In this document: positions 37,865-45,573 of the stretch, piece by piece
Layout of the letters: the number at the start of each line of letters is the position of its first letter
Numbering within the stretch: the stretch's first letter is position 1
Source of the DNA: Anaerolineales bacterium
GTDB lineage: Bacteria > Chloroflexota > Anaerolineae > 4572-78 > J111
Assembly (NCBI GenBank): GCA_015075405.1
Contig: JABTUK010000004.1
Coordinates: 372,001 to 436,000 of the forward strand
Direction of reading: 5' to 3'
DNA: 64,000 nt
The notes under the pieces: model-generated
What the model saw: only the letters and a program-made list of their open reading frames with translations
Database searches by the model: none
Told to the model about the DNA's origin: nothing
Made by a program: the position numbers and the translations under genes

Positions 37865-38962
37865 TTAGCTGACTTGCCAAATCATCACCCGGTTATTGCC
37901 GGAGTCGGCGATGGCCAGCAACCCATTGCGCAGATGGAGTCCGTAAGGCCAGCATAAGGTATCTCGCTCGACCGTCTGCCAGCGATTTTCGCCATTGGCC
38001 ATAAAATCGGGCTGGCCGATAACCGCCTCAGCCGGGTGAAAACAACCTTTGGCCGGTGGATTCCGCCAGAAAAGCACCCGATTGTTGGCCGTGTCGGCCA
38101 CAGCCAGCGTTTCGCCGGCCAGGCTGAGGGCGTAGGGAAAACGAAGCGCCTGCGGCCCCTGCTTGCCGTAAGGCCATTCGGCGGCCTGATTGAAATCAGG
38201 CTGGCCCAAGACCAGTTCGGCGGGACGGTCGGCCAGGAGCGGCAGGGACCAGCCCAGCACGCGGTGATTGCCGGCGTCGGCGATGTAAAGCGTCTCGGCG
38301 TTGCCCGTTACCGCATGCGGCCAGCGGAAGGTGTTGGCGGCCACGCCGGTTCCCCGGTTTTCCAGCCCCAAGTCCGGCGCATCCTGGCCCAAAATTACAT
38401 CGGGCGGCTGTTCCGGTTCAGGTAGACCGGCCCAGCCCAGCACCCGGCGGTTGCCGGTGTCGGTCACATAAAACCAGCCGTTGACGTACCCCAGCCCGAA
38501 AGGCCAGTACAACCCCAGGGCGCTCACCTCACCGCCCCGATTTTTGTCCACTTCACTCAGGTTGGCCTGGCCTAAAACATAATCGGGCGCAACATCCGGC
38601 GTCGAAGGCACTTCATGCCAGACCAAAACCCGGTGGTTCCAGGCGTCGGCCACAACCAAACGACCCTCAATAACGGCTACGCCGGTGGGCAAATGCAGCC
38701 CTTTTTCCGGGCCGCGCCCGGCGGCGTTAGCGCCTTCGGTGTAAAAATCGGGCTGACCCAAGACGATGTCGGCGGGTTGTTGGTCACAGGTCGGAAGCTG
38801 CTGCCAAATCAAAAGGCGATGGTTGCCGGTATCGGCCACAATTAGCCGCTGGTCATCCATAAAGACGCCTCGCGGGGCGTACATCTGCGCCGGCGTGGGC
38901 GCGGCGTCGGGCAGAGCCAATCCGCCCAGCGAATAAGCTCCCAGCCAGAACAGTGGTTCCAT
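37865..38962 (-). CDS. NHL-repeat beta-propeller protein of the hydrogenase locus
   Basis: Starting at the ATG at 38962, which overlaps the stop of the NifU-Rieske gene (ATGA), the product has 365 residues. Six NHL repeats are visible, each with an (I/V)AD(T/S)GN(H/N)R(V/L)L(I/V)W strand followed by a VLGQPDF-type motif, enough for a six-bladed propeller. There is no clear signal peptide. An NHL gene is, to my knowledge, a recurrent but functionally unassigned companion of group 1h/2a hydrogenases. A protein-binding or scaffold role is inferred only from the fold. The frame upstream to 39148 is a shadow of the preceding gene. Confidence 0.88.
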   Translation of the reverse strand: MEPLFWLGAYSLGGLALPDAAPTPAQMYAPRGVFMDDQRLIVADTGNHRLLIWQQLPTCDQQPADIVLGQPDFYTEGANAAGRGPEKGLHLPTGVAVIEGRLVVADAWNHRVLVWHEVPSTPDVAPDYVLGQANLSEVDKNRGGEVSALGLYWPFGLGYVNGWFYVTDTGNRRVLGWAGLPEPEQPPDVILGQDAPDLGLENRGTGVAANTFRWPHAVTGNAETLYIADAGNHRVLGWSLPLLADRPAELVLGQPDFNQAAEWPYGKQGPQALRFPYALSLAGETLAVADTANNRVLFWRNPPAKGCFHPAEAVIGQPDFMANGENRWQTVERDTLCWPYGLHLRNGLLAIADSGNNRVMIWQVS

Positions 38963-39822
38963 CAGCCCGGACGCACCCAAACCACACCGTCTTCCACCCG
39001 CAGCGGAAAAGGTTCCAGTTGGGCCTGGGGCGCGGTGAAACATTCGCCGGTACGGGCATCGTAGCAGAAGCCGTGCCAGGGACAGGTCAAGGTGCCGGCT
39101 TCGGCGTCCAAAATACCGCCGTCGAGGGGCAGCGCCTGATGGGCGCATTGGTTGCGATAGGCCGACAACTGCTGGCCCAACTTGACGATGATGATGCTGG
39201 TATCCGGGGTATCCAGACGGTAGGGGCGGCTTTCGGAGAGGTCGGCCAGGTTTGGCCCTTTAATCCAGCCGGCTTCTTTGGGCTGCACGCCGATAGCTTC
39301 CAAAGGGATGATGGTCGGGCCAGGCTCGTTGGGCAACACTTCGATGTGCTTGATTTCGGGCACATGCTCGCGCAGCGATTCTTCCACTCCATTGCGTAGG
39401 GTCACGGCGGACATCGAGCAGCCATTACAAGCTCCGTGCAATTTCACAAAAACGGTCTCGCCGTTGACATTGACCAGTTCGACATCCCCGCCGTGCGACT
39501 GCATGTAGGGGCGAACCATGTCAATCACCCGGCTGACGCGGGTGGGCAGGTCGGCCCGCACCAGGCCGTGCATGGCAAACAGGGCATAGACGCTTGGTTC
39601 GTCTACCAGTTCAAACAATAGTTCTTTGCCACGCGGGTCGGCTTTGAGCCGCTGGATGATTTTGGTCAGGCCAACCTTGTGGAAGGCTTCGACGGCGCTT
39701 TTGAGGGCCAGCGCTTTGGCCTGGCCGGCCTCGTCCAGGGTGCGGACTTCGTTAACGGCCTGGTCCACCCGCTCGGCCAGGGTTTCAAACTCGTCAACTA
39801 AAACAGTTGTATTTCCCATCAT
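38962..39822 (-). CDS. NifU-like / Rieske fusion protein
   Basis: The 286-residue protein has a helical N-terminal part (1-85), a NifU C-terminal-type domain (about 90-170) with the cluster motif ACNGCSMS, and a Rieske [2Fe-2S] domain (about 190-285) with CAHQALPLDGG and CPWHGFCYD (C-x-H and C-x2-H ligands). It has no membrane anchor. NifU-type domains carry or deliver Fe-S clusters, and Rieske domains transfer electrons. In mycobacteria a Rieske-type Fe-S protein of the huc cluster (HucE) is reported to be needed for H2 oxidation, so an electron-acceptor or relay role for the hydrogenase is a reasonable inference. It is translationally coupled to the NHL gene. Confidence 0.9.
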   Translation of the reverse strand: MMGNTTVLVDEFETLAERVDQAVNEVRTLDEAGQAKALALKSAVEAFHKVGLTKIIQRLKADPRGKELLFELVDEPSVYALFAMHGLVRADLPTRVSRVIDMVRPYMQSHGGDVELVNVNGETVFVKLHGACNGCSMSAVTLRNGVEESLREHVPEIKHIEVLPNEPGPTIIPLEAIGVQPKEAGWIKGPNLADLSESRPYRLDTPDTSIIIVKLGQQLSAYRNQCAHQALPLDGGILDAEAGTLTCPWHGFCYDARTGECFTAPQAQLEPFPLRVEDGVVWVRPG

Positions 39823-39864
39823 CGCAACTCCCCTAACCGGGATAAGCTGGAACCCGAAATTTTA

Positions 39865-39930
39865 AACCACAGAGGCACAAAGACACAGAGAAAAACTAAA
39901 AAAACTCTGAGCCTCTGCGTCTCTGTGGTA
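39865..39930. repeat. CCACAGAGGCACAAAGACAC inverted repeat
   Basis: CCACAGAGGCACAAAGACACAGAG pairs imperfectly with CTCTGAGCCTCTGCGTCTCTGTGG in the spacer upstream of the NifU-Rieske gene. Confidence 0.7.
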
Positions 39931-39969
39931 AAATTCTTTGCCCAAAAACAACTGGCTCATCGTTAGGCA

Positions 39970-40332
39970 CTACTCATACAAGCTGGCTTGCTGTTCCAGA
40001 AATTCCTCGGTTTTGCGCCGCAGCAAGTCAGCGAAAGCTTCTCTGGCCATAGCAACCAGCATTTTTTCGATGCTGCCGGCGTTGGGCGCGGAAATGGTTT
40101 GTTGGGCCAAACTCTGCAAAATAAAACAAGCCCCGGCAGTGTTGTCGAGTAAAAAATCCTGAAAAATGGCCTCGGCGAATTGGTTCAGCCAGATACCCTC
40201 GCCCTGCGGGTCTTGCCGCAGTTTACGCAGCGCGTTCTCAGCGCCTTCGTTGCGCTGGATGAGGCGCTCGACGTAGCGATCAACCGCCGTCAGCAGCAAG
40301 AAATCAAATTGCTGACGTTGATACAGTTCCAT
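39970..40332 (-). CDS. Small helical hypothetical protein of the hydrogenase locus (120 aa)
   Basis: This frame begins with the ATG at 40332, 29 bases inside the end of the TPR gene, indicating coupled translation. The product (MELYQRQQFDFLLLTAVDRYVERLIQRNEGAENALRKLRQDPQ...) is wholly helical with no Cys motif: one Cys only, no membrane segment. The frame is open further upstream, but that part is a shadow of the TPR gene. I do not recognise a family. Position suggests a partner of the TPR or NifU-Rieske protein. Confidence 0.7.
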   Translation of the reverse strand: MELYQRQQFDFLLLTAVDRYVERLIQRNEGAENALRKLRQDPQGEGIWLNQFAEAIFQDFLLDNTAGACFILQSLAQQTISAPNAGSIEKMLVAMAREAFADLLRRKTEEFLEQQASLYE

Positions 40333-41563
40333 TTTGTTTCTCCGCCCTGGCCTGCTGCTGGGCGGCTTTGACCTCGGCCAGCAAATCGTTGACAGACAGA
40401 GCTGCCTCACTTTCACCCTGAGCCTGGAAAAGCCTCCGCGCCTCTTCGAGCTTCGGCGCCGCGTGAACAAAAATACCCAGGTGGGCCAAGGCGTTACCCT
40501 GATTGGCCAGCACACGGGCATAACCCACCGGGTCGCTTTCCGGGCGGCGCACAGCCAAAATCTCTTCATACAACTCGACGGCTTGGGCCAGATTCTCTTC
40601 CGGATGGGCCGAGGGCAAATATTGATAGGCGTTGGCCAGGTTGAGTTGGGCGCTGGCCCACTGCTCCGGGTGGGTTTCGGGGGTGTAAACCTTGAGGGCC
40701 TCGCGCAATGATTGAACGGCAATGCCCATCCGCAACTGGTCGCTGGCTTCTTGCAGCGGCATGGCCAGATAGGCCAGGGCCAGGTTGGTCTGGGCCAGGG
40801 CATAAGCTTCGGGCTGGGCCTCGCGGGTCAGCACGCTCAGCGCCTTTTGATAACACTTGGCCGCTTCGAGCAGGGGACCACGCCGCCCCTGGGCCATATC
40901 CTGGTAAACAATGCCTAAATTAAGCCACAGTTCGGCCCGTGTTTCCGCCAGGTCCGCTGATTCAAGCAAGCGGATGGCTTCCTGGTACTGCTGAATGAGC
41001 GCCGGACCAGGCCCCAAAAAGTTGTATTTGGTTTCGGCCAGTGTACCAAGCAACTGGGCAGCGAACACCGGGGAACTCGGTCGAGCGGCCTGGACCGCTT
41101 CGGCCAGCAACCCGATTGCCCTCTCGCCGCCGCCCTGTTCCAAAGCGTGGGTGGCTTGCGCCATTAAAACAAAGGCCAGGCGCTCGGCTTGAGTCTCACC
41201 GCGCTCCGGTGGAATAGCCAGGTATCCCAGCGTGTAGGCGACCACATCGAGCAGGTGACGCAAATCACCCGTAAACTCACTGCTTAAGGCAAGATATTGA
41301 ACCGGGTCGGGCCGGAGGACAAAGCGGTTGAAGGCCGCTTCGGGACTGGCGTCGCCGGCGAGGGCTTCGTAAGCAGCGTCGGTTTCGCCGGCCAGAGCAA
41401 GCTCGAAGAAGCGCAAGGCTGGGGGCCAATTGTGCGGAGTTTGACCTTGCAATAAAGCGCCCTGAACAGCCTCGATGCCCGGCACGGCCGGCAGCAATAA
41501 ATAGCCCGCCGGCAAAGGAAAAATACCAATCGGTTGGGGGGTAACGGATAATTGCGCCATCAA
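40304..41563 (-). CDS. TPR protein of the hydrogenase locus
   Basis: The 419-residue protein has a non-repetitive N-terminus (1-110; MMAQLSVTPQPIGIFPLPAGYLLLPAVPGIEAVQGALLQGQTP) and then five or six TPR-like helical pairs up to about 385. Examples are RAELWLNLGIVYQDMAQGRRGPLLEAAKCYQKAL, YALAQTNLALAYLAMP, EQWASAQLNLANAYQYLP and YARVLANQGNALAHLG. It should be a protein-protein adaptor. TPR genes are, as I recall, repeatedly found in group 1h/2a hydrogenase loci, with no defined role. No signal peptide. It starts one base after the stop of the upstream small gene. Confidence 0.85.
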   Translation of the reverse strand: MMAQLSVTPQPIGIFPLPAGYLLLPAVPGIEAVQGALLQGQTPHNWPPALRFFELALAGETDAAYEALAGDASPEAAFNRFVLRPDPVQYLALSSEFTGDLRHLLDVVAYTLGYLAIPPERGETQAERLAFVLMAQATHALEQGGGERAIGLLAEAVQAARPSSPVFAAQLLGTLAETKYNFLGPGPALIQQYQEAIRLLESADLAETRAELWLNLGIVYQDMAQGRRGPLLEAAKCYQKALSVLTREAQPEAYALAQTNLALAYLAMPLQEASDQLRMGIAVQSLREALKVYTPETHPEQWASAQLNLANAYQYLPSAHPEENLAQAVELYEEILAVRRPESDPVGYARVLANQGNALAHLGIFVHAAPKLEEARRLFQAQGESEAALSVNDLLAEVKAAQQQARAEKQNGTVSTSAI

Positions 41564-41815
41564 TTAAAAACCCAGGGGAGGTTGTGACAAATCTTTGCTT
41601 GCGCCGCGTTCAATCCAGTGCGCGGCAATTTCGGCCAGCCGTTTTTTGGGGTAAGCCTGAATTCGATGGCGCACGGTTTGGATATTTTCCGGCTCATTCG
41701 GCTCCCAAAAGCCGACTTCCAGATAAACCACCCAGCGACCGTTTTCTTCTTCAACCGTAGCCACCACCCAAACGGCGTTTTCGGTTGGAAAGCCACTCCC
41801 AGATTCATCGTCCAT
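41564..41815 (-). CDS. Small hypothetical protein (83 aa)
   Basis: The ATG at 41815 overlaps the stop of the preceding gene (TAATG). The product (MDDESGSGFPTENAVWVVATVEEENGRWVVYLEVGFWEPNEPENIQTVRHRIQAYPKKRLAEIAAHWIERG...) has an apparent four-strand sheet followed by a helix. A longer frame to 41860 lies inside the upstream gene and is not favoured. I do not recognise a family; it is tightly packed between hydrogenase accessory genes. Confidence 0.75.
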   Translation of the reverse strand: MDDESGSGFPTENAVWVVATVEEENGRWVVYLEVGFWEPNEPENIQTVRHRIQAYPKKRLAEIAAHWIERGASKDLSQPPLGF

Positions 41816-42099
41816 TAAATCGCTAAGGCCACCCGCAGCGCGCCGTGGGCTTCGTCCCAAAAGGCCGGGTAGGAACCCGGCGGCGTCTGCGGCGGCAGTT
41901 GCTCCCAGATTAAGACGCTGCGGTCTCCCTGGAGATTATACTGCTTCAACAGCAATCCGCCAGCCGACGCCCCCCGCAAGGGCAGCAGCCACATTTCGGG
42001 CGGCTTGACCAACACCACCATAACATCTTCCGGGAAGTAACGCTCAGCGATGGCAGCAGGCAGCCGCAGGTAGCCCTGTTCGGTCAGTTCAATTTCCAC
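41815..42099 (-). CDS. Small hypothetical protein (94 aa)
   Basis: The gene overlaps the end of the endopeptidase gene by 11 bases and the next gene by one. The start (MEIELTEQGYLRLPAAIAERYFPEDVMVVLVKPPEMWLLPL) resembles a small beta-barrel of SpoVT/AbrB character, but it continues with a different C-terminus (LLKQYNLQGDRSVLIWEQLPPQTPPGSYPAFWDEAHGALRVAL). No assigned family. Tight overlap argues that it is real and hydrogenase-linked. Confidence 0.75.
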   Translation of the reverse strand: MEIELTEQGYLRLPAAIAERYFPEDVMVVLVKPPEMWLLPLRGASAGGLLLKQYNLQGDRSVLIWEQLPPQTPPGSYPAFWDEAHGALRVALAI

Positions 42100-42568
42100 C
42101 CGCAGCCATCAACTCCAACTCAGCGGTCAATCTTTGGACCAAATTTTCCATTGCAACCCGTACCGGCCGGCTCAACTCGTCGCCAAATTCCAGGTTTTCC
42201 GCTTCAATCAAGTAGACTGTAATCCGAGATGGATATTCCTCTTTCAACAGCCAGCGGCCAAAAGCCAGGGCGTGGTCCCAGCGAAAGGCATGCAAATTGA
42301 GGCCGGTGATGGGCGGCAATTGAGCCAATTCCTCGCCGGGAACCTGATAGAGCGTTCCCGGCGGCTGGCCAGTCCGGCAGGCATCTACGATAATCACGTG
42401 GCCGGCCCCGCGCATCTTGAAGGCGACATCCATGCCAGCCGTGCCGCCATCGGCCAGGCGCACGCCAGGCGGGACGCCTCTTTCGGCCAGCACCCGCACC
42501 AAAATCGGCCCAACAGCGTCGTCGCCGCGCAGGAGATTGCCACAACCGATAATCAAAGTATCCATCAT
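42089..42568 (-). CDS. hupD: [NiFe]-hydrogenase maturation endopeptidase
   Basis: These enzymes clip the C-terminal peptide of the large subunit after nickel insertion. The 159-residue product matches the HybD/HyaD/HupW family: IIGCGNLLRGDDAVGPILVRVL (the conserved metal-sensing Asp), DGGTAGMDVAF, HVIIVDACRTG and LNLHAFRWDHALAF with its His ligand. Two ATGs (42568, 42565) are equally possible. It follows the large-subunit gene, from which it is separated by repeat elements. Confidence 0.93.
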   Translation of the reverse strand: MMDTLIIGCGNLLRGDDAVGPILVRVLAERGVPPGVRLADGGTAGMDVAFKMRGAGHVIIVDACRTGQPPGTLYQVPGEELAQLPPITGLNLHAFRWDHALAFGRWLLKEEYPSRITVYLIEAENLEFGDELSRPVRVAMENLVQRLTAELELMAAGGN

Positions 42569-42590
42569 TTGGTCAACAAAATAGTTCCTT

Positions 42591-42668
42591 CATCGCACCC
42601 TTCGATACGACCTCGCTTCGCCCTTCGACAAGCTCAGGACGTAGCTTCGGTCTACTCAGGGTGCGATG
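42591..42668. repeat. Palindromic repeat, GCACCCTTCGATAC family
   Basis: CATCGCACCCTTCGATAC and CTACTCAGGGTGCGATG enclose two inner words. This is the largest copy of the family in the window and lies downstream of the large-subunit gene. Confidence 0.75.
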
Positions 42669-42671
42669 AGT

Positions 42672-42722
42672 AAAAAATCATCCTGAGTAGGGCGTCAGCC
42701 CGTATCGAAGGGTGATTTTTCA
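42672..42722 (-). terminator. Repeat-derived terminator-like hairpin after the large subunit
   Basis: A second unit of the same family is flanked by A- and T-runs. Read on the minus strand, GAAAAATCACCCT pairs with AGGATGATTTTTT and ends in six T, ten bases past the large-subunit stop. It could partly terminate or protect the structural-gene transcript. Confidence 0.55.
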
Positions 42723-42732
42723 TAATAAAAAT

Positions 42733-44343
42733 CTAACACGACATCCCATTGACCTGGAACTTGGACAGCTCTTTGCCGGTTTTGGCGTCGTAGGCGTGGA
42801 CGGTACAGACCAGACATGAGTCGAAGCTGCGAGCGACGTGGCCCAGTTCGACCGGGTCTTCCATATCGGCAATTTGCGAGCCGATAAAGGCTTGCTCCAT
42901 CGGGCCATGCACCTTGTTGCCGTCCTGCGGGCCAATGTTCCAGGCCGTCGGCGTGACCACCTGATAATTCTCGATCTTGCCGTTTTTAATCACAATCCAG
43001 TCCGACAGCGAGCCGCGGGCGGCTTCGGTGGAGCCAAAGCCCCGGCCTTCTTCGTGCTCGACCGGCTTGATGTAAAACTTTTCATGCAGGTTGACCTGGT
43101 TGAGCCAGCCTTTGACCAGCTTGAAATATTTGGCGGCTTCGTGCATGCGAGCCATTACCCGGACCAACACGCTGGGGCCGACGGTTTGAATGGCGTCGAG
43201 GAAGAGCGGGTCGTAATCCTGATAATCTCTGGCCCCAGGCCGACCGGCAATGACCTGGCGCGACAGCGGGCCGGCTTCCAGCGGAATATAGCCTTTGCCG
43301 GGCACTTCGTAGCGGGGCGATTTGGCCCAGCTATATTTGCCCTGCTTGCGGCCTTCTGCTGGGTCAACGGGTTCGGTCACACCGTCAAAGGGATGGAGCG
43401 CGCCCGCGCCGCGGAAGAAGGAGTTGGTGTGGTCTTCGCGCACCCGGGCCTGGTCGAAATCGTGAAACGCCTCGCCGTCGTAGACGCCGGAGCGCGTAAT
43501 CAAGGCGTTGTTGCGGCCTTCAATGGTTGGAAATTGATACTCCTCCGGGTTGAAAAAGGTCCCGGTGGCCAGAAACGCACCCGCGCCCTGCCCAAATTTG
43601 TCCAGGCCCACTTCACGGGCAAAGCGAATAAAGAAGCCGCAGTCGGAATTGTAATGGTTCTCGTTTTCTTCCACCCAGGCCAGAACATCGTTCCAGGTCT
43701 TATTTTCCAGCCAGCGGTCAATCGAACCGCCCAGCCACTGCTTTTCCAGCCAGGCGTCGGCCCACCAATCGAGGATGGCGATAGAGCGGGTCACTTCGGA
43801 GAGGGTCGGGGCGCACATGACCCCGCCGGGAATCATAAAGCTGGAGTGGGGCCACTGCCCGCCAAACATGGCGTACACTTCCACCGGCTTGCTTGACCAG
43901 GTGACGCCGGTTTCGTAGCTGGTCCCCACAAAGGGGGCAAAGCGGCGCACCGCTTCATCATAACCGGCGGCTTTGGCGTAGTTTTTGTTAATCAGGTCAA
44001 TGGCAAACAGGGCGTAAAACCAGCGCGGGATACTTTGCAGGGTCTCACAACCCTGGGCAATATTACGAATCAGGGTGGCATTGGCCGGCATTTCGGTGCG
44101 CCAGGCCGTATCCAAAGCGTAGGCCGCTTTGTAAAGGTGGCTGCCGCCGCAAATGCCGCAAATACGCGGGGTGACAATCAGGCCGGCCTGCGGGTCTTTG
44201 CCCTTCAAAATAATTTCAAAACCACGGAACATGCTGGCTTCGGTCCAGGCATCGGTGACGACGCCATCTTCCACGGCCACGCGCAAATCCAAATCGCCTT
44301 CAACACGCCCCAGGGGGCTAATGGTCATATTTTTAACAGCCAT
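42733..44343 (-). CDS. hupL: Uptake [NiFe]-hydrogenase large subunit, group 2a type
   Basis: The 536-residue catalytic subunit oxidises H2 at a Ni-Fe(CN)2CO site. Nickel ligands are the L1 pair (RICGICGGSH, Cys62/Cys65) and the L2 pair in SFDSCLVCTVHAYD (Cys510/Cys513). The serine in DSC, in place of the usual proline, and the HAYDAKTGKEL tail match my memory of cyanobacterial HupL. Other group 2 features are GRVEGDLDLRV, FRGFEIILKGKDPQAGLIVTPR, GGQWPHSSFMIPGGVMCAPT, FGSTEAARGSLSDWI and TAWNIGPQDG. A 20-residue C-terminal peptide follows His516 and should be removed by the endopeptidase. It lies 110 bases after the small-subunit gene, with a hairpin repeat between. Confidence 0.96.
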   Translation of the reverse strand: MAVKNMTISPLGRVEGDLDLRVAVEDGVVTDAWTEASMFRGFEIILKGKDPQAGLIVTPRICGICGGSHLYKAAYALDTAWRTEMPANATLIRNIAQGCETLQSIPRWFYALFAIDLINKNYAKAAGYDEAVRRFAPFVGTSYETGVTWSSKPVEVYAMFGGQWPHSSFMIPGGVMCAPTLSEVTRSIAILDWWADAWLEKQWLGGSIDRWLENKTWNDVLAWVEENENHYNSDCGFFIRFAREVGLDKFGQGAGAFLATGTFFNPEEYQFPTIEGRNNALITRSGVYDGEAFHDFDQARVREDHTNSFFRGAGALHPFDGVTEPVDPAEGRKQGKYSWAKSPRYEVPGKGYIPLEAGPLSRQVIAGRPGARDYQDYDPLFLDAIQTVGPSVLVRVMARMHEAAKYFKLVKGWLNQVNLHEKFYIKPVEHEEGRGFGSTEAARGSLSDWIVIKNGKIENYQVVTPTAWNIGPQDGNKVHGPMEQAFIGSQIADMEDPVELGHVARSFDSCLVCTVHAYDAKTGKELSKFQVNGMSC

Positions 44344-44365
44344 TGTTATACTCCTCGTAAAATAC

Positions 44366-44448
44366 GTGTCAATGTGTCAGGTGTCAGGTGTCAGGTGTCA
44401 GGTGTCAAGGATGCCGCATGACACCTGACACTTTTACACTTGACACTT
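44366..44448. repeat. GTGTCAGGTGTCAGG inverted tandem repeat
   Basis: Four GTGTCAG-type units face CCTGACA and TTGACAC units, forming a large hairpin in the spacer between the small and large subunit genes. Confidence 0.7.
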
Positions 44449-44453
44449 AAATA

Positions 44454-45425
44454 TTACACCACAAACATATCTTCCTTAGCCCACTGCGGGGAGGCGACGC
44501 GGGCGGCGGCGGCGTGAGCCATGTAGGTGATGTGGTCGGTGCCGTTGGGCACTTCTTTGGGCACGGAGCCGCTGACTTTCTGAGTTTTAAAGACGGTGCC
44601 GGGCTTGAGGTCGAAGAAGGGAAATTCCGGTTCGGTGCAGCCGGTGCAGGGCATACCGGCCCGAGTTTTGGACGATTGGCGATTCCACAGGATGCGGTTG
44701 CAGGGCGAGTGGGTCAGCGGGCCGCGGCAGCCCATCTCATAGAAGAGGCAGCCGGTGCGCGTCCCCTGGCCGAACTCTTTGGTGGCCTGTTTGTATTCAA
44801 AGAATTGAACACGGGTGCAGCCGGTTTGAGTGAACGTTTTGAAGAAGGTTTGGGGCCGTTGCAGATGGTCAAGGGCAATATCGCCGGCGCGGCCGCTGGC
44901 AACGGCCACCAGAATTTGGGTGACCCAATCGGGGTGAGCCGGGCAGCCGGGAATGTTGATGACCGGCAGGCCCATTTTGGAGCGGAAATTAGCGCCCAGG
45001 TAGCCGCCGTGCTCACGTTTGAGGTATTGCAGCCCGACCGAGTCGGTGGGGTTGGGCGCGGTGGCCGGAATGCCGCCCCAGCAGGCGCAGTCGCCCAGGG
45101 CGACCACGATTTGGGCCTGGCTGGCCAGTTCAGTCACCCAATCTTTCATGGGCCGCTCGGCGAACATGTTGTAGCGGCCGGTGTTGTTTGGCCCTTGAAT
45201 GACCGTGCCCTCAAAAACGAAGATGTCCAGCGGCCTGGCCCCGGTAGCGCAATCCACAAATATCTTTTTGGCCTGTTCGCCCAATTCCATGCCCAGCGAG
45301 GGATGCCACAGGACATCAATCCCAAAGTCCGTTACCAAGTCTACCGCGCTTGGCTCTTCGGCGTTGAGAAACGACATGGTATTGCCGCTGCACGCCCCAC
45401 CCTGTAACCACAATAGTGTTGCCAT
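44454..45425 (-). CDS. hupS: Uptake [NiFe]-hydrogenase small subunit, group 2a type
   Basis: The 323-residue electron-relay subunit starts directly with the proximal-cluster motif MATLLWLQGGACSGNTMSFL, so it has no Tat signal and should stay cytoplasmic. AAGGAGG, nine bases upstream, supports this ATG; the frame to 45470 runs into a repeat. Ligands: proximal Cys12, Cys113, Cys161, with Asn15 where many enzymes have the second Cys. Distal Cys203, Cys226, Cys233 have Gln200 in place of the usual His. Medial residues are Cys242, Cys260 and Cys263. Three ligands per site would suit three [3Fe-4S] clusters, as reported for mycobacterial Huc. The C-terminus (YMAHAAAARVASPQWAKEDMFVV) is also HupS/HucS-like and has no membrane anchor. 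Confidence 0.96.
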   Translation of the reverse strand: MATLLWLQGGACSGNTMSFLNAEEPSAVDLVTDFGIDVLWHPSLGMELGEQAKKIFVDCATGARPLDIFVFEGTVIQGPNNTGRYNMFAERPMKDWVTELASQAQIVVALGDCACWGGIPATAPNPTDSVGLQYLKREHGGYLGANFRSKMGLPVINIPGCPAHPDWVTQILVAVASGRAGDIALDHLQRPQTFFKTFTQTGCTRVQFFEYKQATKEFGQGTRTGCLFYEMGCRGPLTHSPCNRILWNRQSSKTRAGMPCTGCTEPEFPFFDLKPGTVFKTQKVSGSVPKEVPNGTDHITYMAHAAAARVASPQWAKEDMFVV

Positions 45426-45467
45426 TAATGTTTTCCTCCTTAAATAAAATTGATATAACTGCTCAAC

Positions 45468-45552
45468 CATGTCATTTCGACCGCAGGGAGAAATCCCTAG
45501 AGCCTATGTGGCGATCCAGAGATTTCTCGGCCTTTGGCCTCGAAATGACATG
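45468..45552. repeat. CATGTCATTTCGA nested inverted repeat, copy 1
   Basis: Outer arms CATGTCATTTCGA / TCGAAATGACATG and inner arms GAAATCCC / GATTTCTC define an 85-bp foldable element between the DUF1641 and small-subunit genes. Two further copies are at 47828 and 55017. Confidence 0.85.
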
Positions 45553-45573
45553 GGGGGAGCAGATACAAATTGA

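Noticed and set aside
39148..39970. Plus-strand and alternate-frame readings across the NifU-Rieske and NHL genes, including an Arg-rich N-terminal extension of the NHL protein
   Set aside because: They are shadows of the NifU-Rieske frame; the ATGA overlap at 38962 gives a natural start.
44454..44513. Assignment of the hydrogenase to group 1h (actinobacterial type)
   Set aside because: The gene neighbourhood (NHL, TPR, NifU-Rieske) would also fit, but the large-subunit DSCLVCTVH motif and the small-subunit GACSGNTMSFLNAEEP start match group 2a better from memory. A tree is needed to be certain.
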